Positions 27,917 through 37,023 of a stretch of 64,000 nt of DNA are shown piece by piece. The notes under the pieces were generated by a model. The model had not been told where the DNA came from, made no database searches, and saw nothing but the letters and a program-made list of their open reading frames with translations. The stretch is from positions 1,094,501 to 1,158,500 of the forward strand of contig NZ_AP013072.1 in the NCBI RefSeq assembly GCF_000478925.1, in the 5' to 3' direction. The translations under genes were made by a program, and so were the position numbers. Within the stretch, counting starts at the first letter, position 1. Every line of letters starts with the position of its first letter. The DNA is from Streptococcus anginosus subsp. whileyi MAS624 (GTDB lineage Bacteria > Bacillota > Bacilli > Lactobacillales > Streptococcaceae).

Positions 27917-30373
27917 TTATTTAATATTCGCAGAGAACACTTCTTCATCAGAAATAGTATCAGAGATAAAGCTACCGTTGCTGGTTCTTTCAGACAAACC
28001 GAGGTTAGCAAGATTCACTTGGTAAGTCGTTCCTTTGTTAGAAACAATAGAAAGAATCTGCTCTTCTTCTGCTGTTGGATGATCTGAACTAAAGAGGTCT
28101 AGTTCTGCAGGTTGCTCTCCAAAGACAGGACCTGCTTGGAAAATACGATGTGGCTTGGACTTCAGCTCGCGCAACACTTGCAAACCACGATTTGCTCGGC
28201 TCGTCACAGGAATATCTGCAACTGCCATTCGCTTGAGCGCTCCGCGCTGGGTCAAGATATAAAGTGAATCAGTATTGGCAATAAAAGCCGCTGCTAAGAC
28301 ATCATCTTTTTTGAGATTGATAGCTTTGACACCTGCTGCTTTAGCACCCACAACTGGCACTTCTTCAATATTAAACCGCAAGGCATAACCGTTCTTGGTC
28401 ACTAGCATAACATCATCTAGCTTGATTGGAGAAAGTGTGATAATTTGGTCGTCTTCATTTTTTAATTTAGCAAATTTAACAGACTTGGACTTATAGGTGC
28501 GCCAAGGACTGAATTCTTTTCGCTCTACTCGCTTGATTTGTCCTAGTTTTGTTACCGCAAAATAAGTTCCTTCGTCAAAATTATCAACTAATTCTGTATA
28601 AAGTACTTCTTCATTCGTCTCAAAATTGGTAATGGTCTGGCTGAGGTGTTCCCCGATTTCTTTCCAGCGAATGTCTGCCAATTCATGTACCGGTCGATAG
28701 ATGACATTTCCAAGATTGGTAAAAATCAAAAGGTGCTGAGTGGTTTTCGCCGAGCTGACAAAAATCAGACGGTCGTCCTCGCGCTTGCCGACCTCGTCAA
28801 CCGTTGATGAATTGAAAGAACGTGGACTGGTGCGTTTGAGGTAGCCACCACGAGTGACGCTGACAAAAGTTTCTTCTTCTACAATCAGACTAGCCGTATC
28901 AATTTCAATGGCATTAGCCGTATCTTGCAATTCACTAAGACGAGGATTGCCAAATTTCTTTTTGACCTCGCGGAGTTCGCGCTTCATCAGATTGTACATG
29001 GTCCGCTCCTCGCCGATAATGGCAGAAAGCATGGCAATTTTTTCGCGTAATTCCGCCTGCTCTTCCTCCAGAATTACCACGTCTGTATTGGTCAAACGAT
29101 AAAGTTGGAGAGTGACGATAGCCTCTGCCTGCTCCTCGGTGAAATCATAGCTGACTTTGAGGTTTTCCTTAGCATCCGATTTATTTTCCGATGCACGAAT
29201 GAGCGCAATCACTTCATCCAAGATAGAAATTACTCGAATCAAGCCTTCCACGATATGCAGGCGCTTCTCTGCTTTCGCTTTGTCAAAACGACTACGCGCC
29301 AGAATAATCTCTTTTCGGTGGGCGATGTAACTAGTCAGAATCGGCACAATCCCTACCAAACGCGGTGTAAAATGATCAATCGCCACCATGTTAAAATTGT
29401 AATTGACCTGCAAATCCGTATATTTAAAGAGATAATTCAAAATCAGCTCGGTATTGGCATCCTTTTTCAGCTCAATGGCAATACGAAGCCCGTCACGGTC
29501 AGACTCATCCCGTACTTCCGCAATACCAGCTACCTTATTATTGACCCGAACATCATCAATCTTCTTGACCAGAACAGCTTTGTTAATGTCATAAGGAATT
29601 TCAGTGACAACAATCTGCTCTTTGCCACCCTTGAGCTTTTCAATCTCCGTCCGAGAACGCACGACAACGCGCCCCTTTCCAGTCTCATAGGCTTTCTTAA
29701 TCTCATCACGCCCTTGCACAATGGCTCCCGTTGGGAAGTCAGGCCCTGGCAGAAACTCCATGAGTTTGTCAACCTTGGATTTGGGGTGGTCAATCATATA
29801 AACCACCGCATCGATGACTTCAGCCAGATTGTGAGGCGGAATGTCCGTCGCATACCCAGCAGAAATCCCCGTCGCCCCATTTACCAAAAGATTTGGAAAG
29901 GCAGCAGGCAATACGGTCGGTTCTTTTTCCGTATCGTCAAAGTTCCAAGCAAAAGGCACAGTGTCCTTTTCGATGTCTTGGAGCAAGTAGCCCGCAATCT
30001 CAGACAAACGAGCTTCGGTGTACCGCATAGCGGCTGGCGGATCGCCGTCCATAGAACCGTTATTTCCGTGCATTTCCACTAAAATTTCACGGTTCTTCCA
30101 GTCCTGAGACATGCGCACCATGGCGTCGTAAATGGAGCTGTCACCATGCGGGTGGAAATTCCCCATGATATTTCCGACAGACTTGGCCGACTTGCGGTAG
30201 CCCTTGTCAAAGGTGTTGCCGTCTTTGTTCATCGAATAAAGAATCCGACGCTGCACGGGCTTGAGTCCGTCACGAATATCGGGTAAAGCCCGCTCTTGAA
30301 TGATGTATTTGGAGTAGCGCCCAAAACGCTCTCCCATGATGTCCTCTAAGGACATGTTTTGAATGTTACTCAT
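27917..30373 (-). CDS. parC: DNA topoisomerase IV subunit A
   Basis: Decatenates daughter chromosomes with ParE. From ATG 30373 (MSNIQNMSLEDIMGERFGRY) it is 818 aa, matching other streptococcal ParC. The active-site Tyr is in AMRYTEARLSE. The quinolone region [14 protein letters not shown] has Ser79 and Asp83, the susceptible residues. The frame is open to an ATG at 30487 (38 extra residues, not conserved). Neither start has a convincing ribosome site, and two hairpins lie just upstream. parC is separated from parE by 3.8 kb of accessory genes, although the two are usually adjacent. Confidence 0.94.
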   Translation of the reverse strand: MSNIQNMSLEDIMGERFGRYSKYIIQERALPDIRDGLKPVQRRILYSMNKDGNTFDKGYRKSAKSVGNIMGNFHPHGDSSIYDAMVRMSQDWKNREILVEMHGNNGSMDGDPPAAMRYTEARLSEIAGYLLQDIEKDTVPFAWNFDDTEKEPTVLPAAFPNLLVNGATGISAGYATDIPPHNLAEVIDAVVYMIDHPKSKVDKLMEFLPGPDFPTGAIVQGRDEIKKAYETGKGRVVVRSRTEIEKLKGGKEQIVVTEIPYDINKAVLVKKIDDVRVNNKVAGIAEVRDESDRDGLRIAIELKKDANTELILNYLFKYTDLQVNYNFNMVAIDHFTPRLVGIVPILTSYIAHRKEIILARSRFDKAKAEKRLHIVEGLIRVISILDEVIALIRASENKSDAKENLKVSYDFTEEQAEAIVTLQLYRLTNTDVVILEEEQAELREKIAMLSAIIGEERTMYNLMKRELREVKKKFGNPRLSELQDTANAIEIDTASLIVEEETFVSVTRGGYLKRTSPRSFNSSTVDEVGKREDDRLIFVSSAKTTQHLLIFTNLGNVIYRPVHELADIRWKEIGEHLSQTITNFETNEEVLYTELVDNFDEGTYFAVTKLGQIKRVERKEFSPWRTYKSKSVKFAKLKNEDDQIITLSPIKLDDVMLVTKNGYALRFNIEEVPVVGAKAAGVKAINLKKDDVLAAAFIANTDSLYILTQRGALKRMAVADIPVTSRANRGLQVLRELKSKPHRIFQAGPVFGEQPAELDLFSSDHPTAEEEQILSIVSNKGTTYQVNLANLGLSERTSNGSFISDTISDEEVFSANIK

Positions 30374-30389
30374 AAGATACAAAGGGACG

Positions 30390-30460
30390 TTTCGGCTTGC
30401 CGAAAATTTCTGTAGAAAAATAGGAAATCGATGCAGGGTTCGATGAACTCCAATCGATTT
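30390..30460 (-). promoter_or_regulatory. Two hairpins in the parC 5' region
   Basis: TTTCGGC-TT-GCCGAAA (30390-30405) lies 17 bases before the ATG, and AAATCGAT..ATCGATTT (30425-30460) lies farther up. With no Shine-Dalgarno in front of parC, they may shape translation or mark the scar of the insertion. Role not known. Confidence 0.45.
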
Positions 30461-30585
30461 ATCTTTTTTTCTAAGTCTTAGTCCCATGTTCAGTTGCTAT
30501 ACAACCAAACTATCCTTTCTGTATTTTTCTTTTTTAATGCTTCCTGATGTAAGAGGCATCTCTTATGAATGAGCAAAGTGGATTA

Positions 30586-31407
30586 TCACTTTCTTAGATT
30601 CAGTTTTTCTTTAGTGTACTGAATCATTTTTTCTGCAGTTTCTTTATCATAAGGAAAACCAGTCTTGAGAGAGAAAACCTGAGCTTCTTTGTGAAAAAAT
30701 TGCTGCGTAGACAGTAAAGACTGGATGAGGCTTTCTTTATCAGAAAAATCAAGCAAAGTGGCAAATTCTTCTTCCTTCTCAGCGGGCAAATACTGAAACA
30801 GATACTTGTAGTTTTTGCCGACATCAATCACTCCCTTTTCTTCTGCCACTTGCCAAGCCAATAACTTCAGCAATTCTTTCTGACAGATACCATAGAGATG
30901 ATCCACCGCATACACAAATTGCTGACGCTGAATCCCCTTGACAACATAGGCTGAAACCCACCAGAATTCATTGCACGATTTTGCAAAATCATCTGCACTC
31001 GCTGGTTTTGTCCAATAACGTTTGGAACTAGGTGTATAGGGCTGAAAGAGTCCCTGGGGGTCATCCAGCACCGTGAAATCTGCTTCGCTATCCACCCATT
31101 CTTTGATATGCTCCTTGGGGCAAAGGGTCAGATCTATCCGATTGCCATCTTCAAAGAGCATGAGATAGAGGCGGCGATGGTCAAGTATATTATGCTGCTC
31201 GATGATGCGCTTGCCAAACGCTTCTAACCAAGCAAGGTCGGTTACCCAAGCTGCCAAATCATCTACAATGTAAACCACATCATAGTCTTGAAACTCATCC
31301 TTGGGAGCATTCGGATTTGTCCGCGAGCCAGATAGAGCGACTGAATCCGCTTGTATGACTTTTGCAGTTCGTAAAATCAAATCCAACATTTCTCTTTCAG
31401 TTCTCAT
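30586..31407 (-). CDS. Aminoglycoside 6-adenylyltransferase family protein (AadE/AadK-like)
   Basis: 273-aa nucleotidyltransferase. The N-terminal signature GSRTNPNAPKDEFQDYDVVY holds the GS motif and the paired Asp metal ligands; NRIDLTLCP supplies the third. It is close in length and layout to chromosomal AadK and somewhat shorter than plasmid ANT(6)-I enzymes. Members adenylylate streptomycin, but activity here is unproven. AAGGTAGG precedes ATG 31407. It is 19 bases downstream of the helical protein gene, within the accessory block between parE and parC. Confidence 0.82.
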   Translation of the reverse strand: MRTEREMLDLILRTAKVIQADSVALSGSRTNPNAPKDEFQDYDVVYIVDDLAAWVTDLAWLEAFGKRIIEQHNILDHRRLYLMLFEDGNRIDLTLCPKEHIKEWVDSEADFTVLDDPQGLFQPYTPSSKRYWTKPASADDFAKSCNEFWWVSAYVVKGIQRQQFVYAVDHLYGICQKELLKLLAWQVAEEKGVIDVGKNYKYLFQYLPAEKEEEFATLLDFSDKESLIQSLLSTQQFFHKEAQVFSLKTGFPYDKETAEKMIQYTKEKLNLRK

Positions 31408-31426
31408 GGCAGTACCTACCTTTTTG

Positions 31427-32161
31427 CTAGATCGCTTCTTTCACTTTCTTAACCACTTTGCGTTTTTTGTAGCGGCTGCGAATGGTATTGAGGTGGTCGC
31501 GAAGATCTGCATAGTGGCTTCTTTCTGGGTAGGCATAGGTCATGATAGCGGTGAAATCCAGCAAGAAATCGTAAATTTCTTGTAGCTGAATGCGAAGTTG
31601 CTTGCTTTGGCTAGGCACTTTGCCTTTTAACTCGGTCAAGCGCTCCTTATAGGCTTCTTCAAACCGCTTTTGCGCAGTCACCAAGCTTTCCACATGAGCT
31701 TCCAAGTGCAGTTTTGCTAGTGCTGTTTGATAGGTTGATTTCTTCAACTCTTGGAGCAGGTGGTTGATGCCCTCTGTCTCTTTTTCATAGTTGGCAGCCG
31801 CAATCCCTGCGTAATTTTTCAGCAAGCCCGTCAAGGTGTCGTAGGCTTCTTTGGTCGCAGTCTCCTTGACCCGTGAAAATGCCCGCACCAAAGCAGTCAG
31901 CGTCCCCAAAGCATCGTCTCGCTCGCGGTCGGCTTGGTCCAAACTGGTCACCAAACGACTAGCTTTCGTCTGATGAAGCCCCTCCTGAAACTTAGCCAAA
32001 TGCTGGCTCATCTCTTCCAGCTTGCTCGTATAAATACTTTCAACCTTGTGCGCCTTGTTAAAAGCAGCAATCGCCTCTTTCGACTCGGTCATGAGCTGGG
32101 AAAATTCATTGTTCTCCAAATTGCGTACCGTTAAACTAATAACTCCATATTCTTTTGTCAT
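31427..32161 (-). CDS. Helical protein of unknown function (possibly DUF6261)
   Basis: 244 aa, almost entirely predicted alpha-helix with heptad-like stretches (VESIYTSKLEEMSQHLAKFQ, LHLEAHVESLVTAQKRFEEA) and a very basic C-terminus (RSRYKKRKVVKKVKEAI). No signal peptide, membrane segment or catalytic motif is visible. It may belong to the DUF6261 group; that is a tentative recall. AAAGAGG precedes ATG 32161. It forms a two-gene unit with the AadK-like gene and follows the restriction endonuclease with a 203-base gap rich in inverted repeats. Confidence 0.7.
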   Translation of the reverse strand: MTKEYGVISLTVRNLENNEFSQLMTESKEAIAAFNKAHKVESIYTSKLEEMSQHLAKFQEGLHQTKASRLVTSLDQADRERDDALGTLTALVRAFSRVKETATKEAYDTLTGLLKNYAGIAAANYEKETEGINHLLQELKKSTYQTALAKLHLEAHVESLVTAQKRFEEAYKERLTELKGKVPSQSKQLRIQLQEIYDFLLDFTAIMTYAYPERSHYADLRDHLNTIRSRYKKRKVVKKVKEAI

Positions 32162-32214
32162 AAACTCCTCTTTCTTCGTGTGTTTTTTAGTTTTTTGCTT
32201 TAAAATTGCTCAGA

Positions 32215-32312
32215 ACACATGTAAATGTTCGTCTTTTGCTCCAAAAATTCAAATCACACATGTGTGATTTGGTTTTTTACTGTTAGAAAAGAAATTCTTC
32301 ATGTGAAATTTC
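32215..32312. repeat. Intergenic cluster of inverted repeats
   Basis: A perfect 22-bp palindrome with half site CAAATCACACA lies at 32250-32271. GAACA/TGTTC (near 32212-32230) and GAAAT/ATTTC (near 32288-32308) arms flank it. It lies upstream of the helical-protein gene and could be an operator; the palindrome has no loop typical of a terminator. Confidence 0.55.
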
Positions 32313-32364
32313 TTGTTTTAGGGGTAAGGAAGGTGATTTCTTGTGGGGAAATAATATGTTGGAA

Positions 32365-33195
32365 TTATTGCTGTTTTCCACTTTTTTCAAATCCTAAATA
32401 AGTAGAAAAACCTAGCATATAAATAGCCATAGAAATTGCTAAATCTTTAGACTCAAGATCCTCTTTTTCGGCATTTAGAATAATTTCTTCAAATACGATG
32501 TCTCTAGGTACAGTAGAACTTCCAAGTTTAGAAACAACATTTTCTATTACTTCTGGTAAAACCATACACAATTGATAAAAGGCATCATCTTGACCCGTTA
32601 CTAAAGCATAAAACTGGTCAAGGCTTACTCGTCTAATTAACTTATGCCCCATTTTCTTGCCATCAACTTTAGGCTCCCACTTAATATTTTGAGATTTCTT
32701 AGCAATAGCTTCAACTAAAAAACAAGCACAATTATCATCTTGCAACAGTTGATTCTGCATTTTGATAAATGTTTTACCAGATGATGCCGAATTCATTGTA
32801 TTGTGTTTATTTTTCATTTCAACATAAATTTTGCTAACCTTGGAGTTCTCTGGTAAAACAATACCATTTGGATTTTCATAAATAACATCCCATCCACCTT
32901 CATGACCATTATCTGGTACAGAGCAATTGTTTATATACTGAAAAATTCTTTGATGAAAATAGCCAATATCATTATTATTTGATTTATCACGCTGACGAAA
33001 AATTTCGCTTTTTATAATTTCATCCCATGAATTATGATAAACAGTTTTATCAAAGATTAATTTAATTGGATCAATAATATTTTTATTGAATCGCTTTAAG
33101 TCAAAGGACTTTAATTTTTCCCCATATTTTTCAATGGTTGCCTGAACATGATTATAAAAATCTTCTTCACTAATAAAATCTAATTTCCAAGTCAT
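32365..33195 (-). CDS. Type II restriction endonuclease, Eco47II-like
   Basis: 276 aa. The overall sequence, with FNKNIIDPIKLIFDK, IGYFHQRIFQYINNC, YVEMKNKHNTMNSASSGKTF and LVEAIAKKSQNIKWEP, resembles the Eco47II family, whose prototype cuts GGNCC. The GGWDVIYE..YVEMKNKH segment fits a D-(E/N)xK nuclease core. It starts with an ATGA overlap at the methyltransferase stop, so it is made only after the methylase. It is AT-rich relative to parE, consistent with horizontal acquisition. The recognition site is inferred, not shown. Confidence 0.78.
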   Translation of the reverse strand: MTWKLDFISEEDFYNHVQATIEKYGEKLKSFDLKRFNKNIIDPIKLIFDKTVYHNSWDEIIKSEIFRQRDKSNNNDIGYFHQRIFQYINNCSVPDNGHEGGWDVIYENPNGIVLPENSKVSKIYVEMKNKHNTMNSASSGKTFIKMQNQLLQDDNCACFLVEAIAKKSQNIKWEPKVDGKKMGHKLIRRVSLDQFYALVTGQDDAFYQLCMVLPEVIENVVSKLGSSTVPRDIVFEEIILNAEKEDLESKDLAISMAIYMLGFSTYLGFEKSGKQQ

Positions 33196-34193
33196 AACAT
33201 TTCTAAACTTTCTTTTATTTGCATGCCTACTTCATAGGCAAGATTTACAGGAACTGCATTTCCCACTTGTTTATATTGATTTCCAATACTACCTTGAAAT
33301 TTCCAGTCATCAGGAAAACTTTGAATTCGTGCGTTTTCCCTAACCGTAAATGGTCGAGCTTCTAGTGGATGACAACGTTCAGTCTGTTTTTGAGTCGGAG
33401 AAGTTAAGACTGTTAAAGACGGCTCATCCAAGCTCATCCGACGTAAAATACCAGTTCTTCCGCCGCCCATATCCCAAGTAGACTTCATATATTTTTTTGC
33501 AATATCCTCAGGAATATCTCTCCAATATCCACCAGGGGGAACCAACTCAAAAATCTTTTTCTTATAATCTGAATATTGCACCCCAATACTTGGTGGACAG
33601 TCTAACAAAATATCTCTCAATACAGGCTTGTAATCATGTGGAGCTGGATAGTCAAAAGAGATTTTATCAATTAAATCATTTCTTATCCCAACCATAATCA
33701 TTCTCTCACGTTTTTGAGCAACTCCATAATCCCAAGCATTTAATACTTTCCACTGAACAGTATAACCTTCTGCTTCAAATATCTCCATAATAGTTCTAAA
33801 TGTTTTTCCTTTGTCATGAGTTACTAGTCCTCTTACATTTTCAAATAGAAACATTTTTGGTTGTAATTTATCCAAAAATACTGCGTAATGATAAAACAAA
33901 GTGCCTCGAGCATCTTCTAAGCCCAATCGATTTCCTGCATAAGAAAACGACTGGCATGGGGCACCGCCACTAAGTAAATCTAGTTCTCCTTTTTTAATAT
34001 TAAATAAATCTTCTAAATTTAACGGTGAAATTTTTTCAATATCTTCATGTAAAACATTCCAATTAGGTCTATTATACTTCAAAGTATCGGAAGCGGCTTT
34101 ATCAAGTTCAATCAATCCAATTGATTCAAAGCCAGCTTTTTCTATTCCTAATGCCAAACCTCCAGCACCTGCAAACAATTCAATAACTTTCAT
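33192..34193 (-). CDS. DNA (cytosine-5) methyltransferase
   Basis: Modification partner of the adjacent endonuclease; 333 aa from ATG 34193. C5-methylase motifs in order: I IELFAGAGGLALGIE, IV GGAPCQSFSYAGNR (catalytic Cys), VI FLFENVRGL, VIII QKRERMIMVG, IX RENARIQSFPDDW and X QVGNAVPVNLAYEV. The target-recognition region includes TSPTQKQTERCHPLE. AGAGG lies upstream; a GTG-started longer frame overlapping parE is less likely. It begins 19 bases after the parE stop, so it may be read from the parE promoter. Confidence 0.93.
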   Translation of the reverse strand: MKVIELFAGAGGLALGIEKAGFESIGLIELDKAASDTLKYNRPNWNVLHEDIEKISPLNLEDLFNIKKGELDLLSGGAPCQSFSYAGNRLGLEDARGTLFYHYAVFLDKLQPKMFLFENVRGLVTHDKGKTFRTIMEIFEAEGYTVQWKVLNAWDYGVAQKRERMIMVGIRNDLIDKISFDYPAPHDYKPVLRDILLDCPPSIGVQYSDYKKKIFELVPPGGYWRDIPEDIAKKYMKSTWDMGGGRTGILRRMSLDEPSLTVLTSPTQKQTERCHPLEARPFTVRENARIQSFPDDWKFQGSIGNQYKQVGNAVPVNLAYEVGMQIKESLEML

Positions 34194-34212
34194 TAAACAT
34201 ATCCTCTCATTA

Positions 34213-36156
34213 TCAAAACACTCCACTCTCCTCTAGCGTAAACTTAACATTATCTTCAATCCATTTACGGCGGGGTGGGACTTTGTCGCCCATGAGGACA
34301 TTGACGCGGCGCTCGGCACGAGCCAAGTCGTCAATGGTAACGCGAATGAGGGTGCGGTTTTCAGGGTTCATGGTGGTTTCCCAGAGCTGGTCGGCGTTCA
34401 TTTCTCCAAGCCCTTTGTAACGCTGCAGCATGGCACCTTTGCCAAATTTCTTACGCAGGTCTTCTAGCTCGCCGTCCGTCCAAGCATACTCGACAACCTC
34501 GTTCTTGCCTTTGCCTTTGGACATTTTATAGAGCGGAGGCAGGGCGATATAGACATGCCCCGCTTCTACGAGTGGGCGCATGTAGCGGTAAAAGAAGGTC
34601 AGCAAGAGCGCCTGGATATGGGCACCGTCCGTATCCGCATCGGTCATGATGATAATCTTGTCGTAGTTGGCATCTTCTAGGGAGAAGTCCGATCCGACAC
34701 CTGCACCAATGGTGTAAATCATAGTGTTGATTTCTTCGTTTTTGAGAATGTCTGCCATTTTAGCTTTGGCGGTATTGATAACCTTACCGCGCAGAGGCAG
34801 AATCGCCTGAAACTTGCGGTCGCGTCCTTGCTTGGCAGAGCCACCCGCTGAATCTCCTTCGACCAGATAGAGTTCGTTTTTGGCTGGATTTTTAGATTGA
34901 GCTGGCGTTAGTTTTCCAGATAAAAGCCCCTTGTCTTTCTTGTTCTTCTTGCCACTTCGGCTTTCATCTCTCGCCTTGCGGGCTGCCTCGCGCGCATCTC
35001 TCGCCTTAATCGCCTTGCGGATGAGATTAGATGCCAATTCTCCATTTTCCAAGAGGAAGAAAGTCAACTTGTCTGACACAATCGAATCCACCGCAGGACG
35101 AGCAAGCGGACTGCCCAGCTTGTCCTTGGTCTGCCCTTCAAATTGCAAATGCTCTTCTGGCACTAAGATAGAAAGAACAGCCGCTAAGCCCTCACGGTAG
35201 TCAGAGCCTTCCAGATTTTTGTCCTTTTCTTTCAGCAAACCAGTCTTTCTTGCATAGTCATTCATGACCTTGGTAATAGCTGATTTAAGCCCCGTCTCGT
35301 GCGTTCCGCCGTCCTTGGTGCGGACGTTATTTACAAACGATAGGATATTGTCTGAGTAACCGTCATTGTACTGGAGAGCCACTTCTACTTGAAAACCGCC
35401 CTCTTCTCCTTCAAAATAAAGAACTGGTGTCAAAGTTTCCTTGTCCTCGTTCAAGTAGCTGACAAAGTCTTGCACCCCATTTTCATAATGAAAATCAACA
35501 GACGCGCCAGTTCGCTCATCTGTCAGAGAAAGGTGAACATTTTTCAAAAGAAAGGCTGATTCATTGAGCCGCTCCGAAATGGTATTGTATTTGAAATCTG
35601 TCGTTGAAAAAATGGTGTCGTCAGGCATAAAGGTCACTTTTGTGCCCGTTTTTGACTTGGGAGCCTTGCCAATCTTTTCCAGACTGGTAACAGGTTTTCC
35701 ACCTTGCTCAAATCGTTGCCGATAAACCGTTCCGTCACGTGTGATTTCAACTTCCAGCCAGCTAGACAGCGCATTGACCACAGAAGAACCCACACCGTGC
35801 AGCCCCCCAGAGGTCTTGTAACCACCCTGACCGAATTTACCTCCGGCGTGGAGCACCGTAAAGATAACTTCTACTGTCGGGATTCCCATAGCGTGCATAC
35901 CAACCGGCATTCCCCGACCGTGGTCTGCCACAGTCAAACTCCCGTCTTTATGAATGGTCACGTCAATCTTATCACCAAAGCCAGACAGAGCCTCGTCAAC
36001 TGCATTGTCCACAATTTCCCAGACCAAATGGTGAAGCCCAGTTGCATCTGTTGATCCAATATACATACCAGGACGTTTACGAACCGCGTCCAATCCTTCT
36101 AATACTTGAATGGCATCATCATTGTAATTGTTAATATTGATTTCCTTTTTTGCCAC
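34213..36156 (-). CDS. parE: DNA topoisomerase IV subunit B
   Basis: ATPase subunit of topoisomerase IV, 647 aa. GHKL ATP site: EIVDNAVDEALSGFGD, DHGRGMPVG and GGLHGVGSSVVNAL. Toprim domain: LYLVEGDSAGGSAKQGRDR and IIIMTDADTDGAHIQ. The C-terminal tail ends VKFTLEESGVF. The start is GTG 36156 with AGGAGG six bases upstream. It is divergent from plsY, as in other streptococci. Downstream, the restriction-modification genes have been inserted before parC. Confidence 0.96.
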   Translation of the reverse strand: MAKKEININNYNDDAIQVLEGLDAVRKRPGMYIGSTDATGLHHLVWEIVDNAVDEALSGFGDKIDVTIHKDGSLTVADHGRGMPVGMHAMGIPTVEVIFTVLHAGGKFGQGGYKTSGGLHGVGSSVVNALSSWLEVEITRDGTVYRQRFEQGGKPVTSLEKIGKAPKSKTGTKVTFMPDDTIFSTTDFKYNTISERLNESAFLLKNVHLSLTDERTGASVDFHYENGVQDFVSYLNEDKETLTPVLYFEGEEGGFQVEVALQYNDGYSDNILSFVNNVRTKDGGTHETGLKSAITKVMNDYARKTGLLKEKDKNLEGSDYREGLAAVLSILVPEEHLQFEGQTKDKLGSPLARPAVDSIVSDKLTFFLLENGELASNLIRKAIKARDAREAARKARDESRSGKKNKKDKGLLSGKLTPAQSKNPAKNELYLVEGDSAGGSAKQGRDRKFQAILPLRGKVINTAKAKMADILKNEEINTMIYTIGAGVGSDFSLEDANYDKIIIMTDADTDGAHIQALLLTFFYRYMRPLVEAGHVYIALPPLYKMSKGKGKNEVVEYAWTDGELEDLRKKFGKGAMLQRYKGLGEMNADQLWETTMNPENRTLIRVTIDDLARAERRVNVLMGDKVPPRRKWIEDNVKFTLEESGVF

Positions 36157-36326
36157 AAGGAACCTCCTGAATCATTCATCCTTTCTATCTTACAAGTTTT
36201 TAGTGAATTTTGCAAAGATTTTTAGAAAATAGTGTATTCTTTCTGCTTCTCACCGCTATTTTTTCAGCCTAGACAAATTTTATAAAATATTTCTGGTCGT
36301 TCAACTATCAAAATCAAAATTCATGG

Positions 36327-36338
36327 TATAATAAAAAC
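36327..36338 (+). promoter_or_regulatory. plsY extended -10, predicted leaderless start
   Basis: TGG-TATAAT (hexamer 36327-36332), then AAAAAC, then ATG. Transcription should begin at or next to the A of ATG. No ribosome site exists. Confidence 0.7.
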
Positions 36339-36986
36339 ATGATAAAGATAGTTTTTACATTGATAGTAGCTTATTTGATTGGTTCAATCCCTGCTGGGCT
36401 TTGGATTGGACAAGTATTTTACAAGAAAAATCTCCGCGAATATGGTAGCGGAAATACAGGAACGACCAATACCTTTCGTGTCCTTGGAAAAAAAGCAGGC
36501 ATGATCACCTTTATTTTCGACTTTTTTAAAGGAACATTTGCGACTTTACTGCCATTTTTCCTTCATATCAACGGTATTTCTCCTCTCGTTTTTGGACTTT
36601 TAGCCGTTCTTGGGCATACCTTCCCCATTTTTGCTGAATTTAAAGGCGGTAAAGCCGTGGCAACCAGTGCAGGTGTCATTCTGGGCTTCTCACCGACTTT
36701 CTTCACTTATTTAGCTGTCATCTTTTTCAGCTGCTTGTATCTGACTAGTATGATTTCCTTTTCAAGTGTGACAGCTGCTGCCTCCGCTATTCTGGGAGTC
36801 TTAATTTTCCCACTATTTGGCTTTCTTTTACCACGTTATGATGTACTCTTTACCGTAATTGTACTCGCATTAGCGCTCATCATTATCGTCCGACACAAAG
36901 ATAATATCCAGCGAATTCGGATGAAACAAGAAAACCTCATTCCCTTCGGATTGAATATCACAAAACAACAACCTAAACAGAAATAA
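36339..36986 (+). CDS. plsY: Glycerol-3-phosphate acyltransferase PlsY
   Basis: Membrane enzyme that acylates glycerol-3-phosphate from acyl-phosphate, the first step of phospholipid synthesis with PlsX. 215 aa with about five membrane segments and the three conserved loops: [40 protein letters not shown] and RHKDNIQRI. The ATG directly follows a -10 box with no ribosome site, suggesting a leaderless mRNA. Divergent from parE. Confidence 0.94.
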   Translation: MIKIVFTLIVAYLIGSIPAGLWIGQVFYKKNLREYGSGNTGTTNTFRVLGKKAGMITFIFDFFKGTFATLLPFFLHINGISPLVFGLLAVLGHTFPIFAEFKGGKAVATSAGVILGFSPTFFTYLAVIFFSCLYLTSMISFSSVTAAASAILGVLIFPLFGFLLPRYDVLFTVIVLALALIIIVRHKDNIQRIRMKQENLIPFGLNITKQQPKQK

Positions 36987-36988
36987 AA

Positions 36989-37015
36989 GAAGCTAGGATA
37001 AAAAATCTTAGCTTC
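36989..37015. terminator. Bidirectional terminator between plsY and the nucleotidase gene
   Basis: GAAGCTAGGAT pairs with ATCTTAGCTTC (two G-T pairs) with T-rich flanks on both strands. Confidence 0.75.
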
Positions 37016-37023
37016 CTTTTATT

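Noticed and set aside
29105..30082. 325-codon plus-strand frame opposite parC
   Set aside because: Antisense to highly conserved parC; arises from codon bias, with no ribosome site or recognisable domain.
30586..31407. Calling the AadK-like gene an acquired streptomycin-resistance determinant
   Set aside because: The sequence shows family membership only; chromosomal homologues often give low or no resistance, and no mobile element adjoins it.
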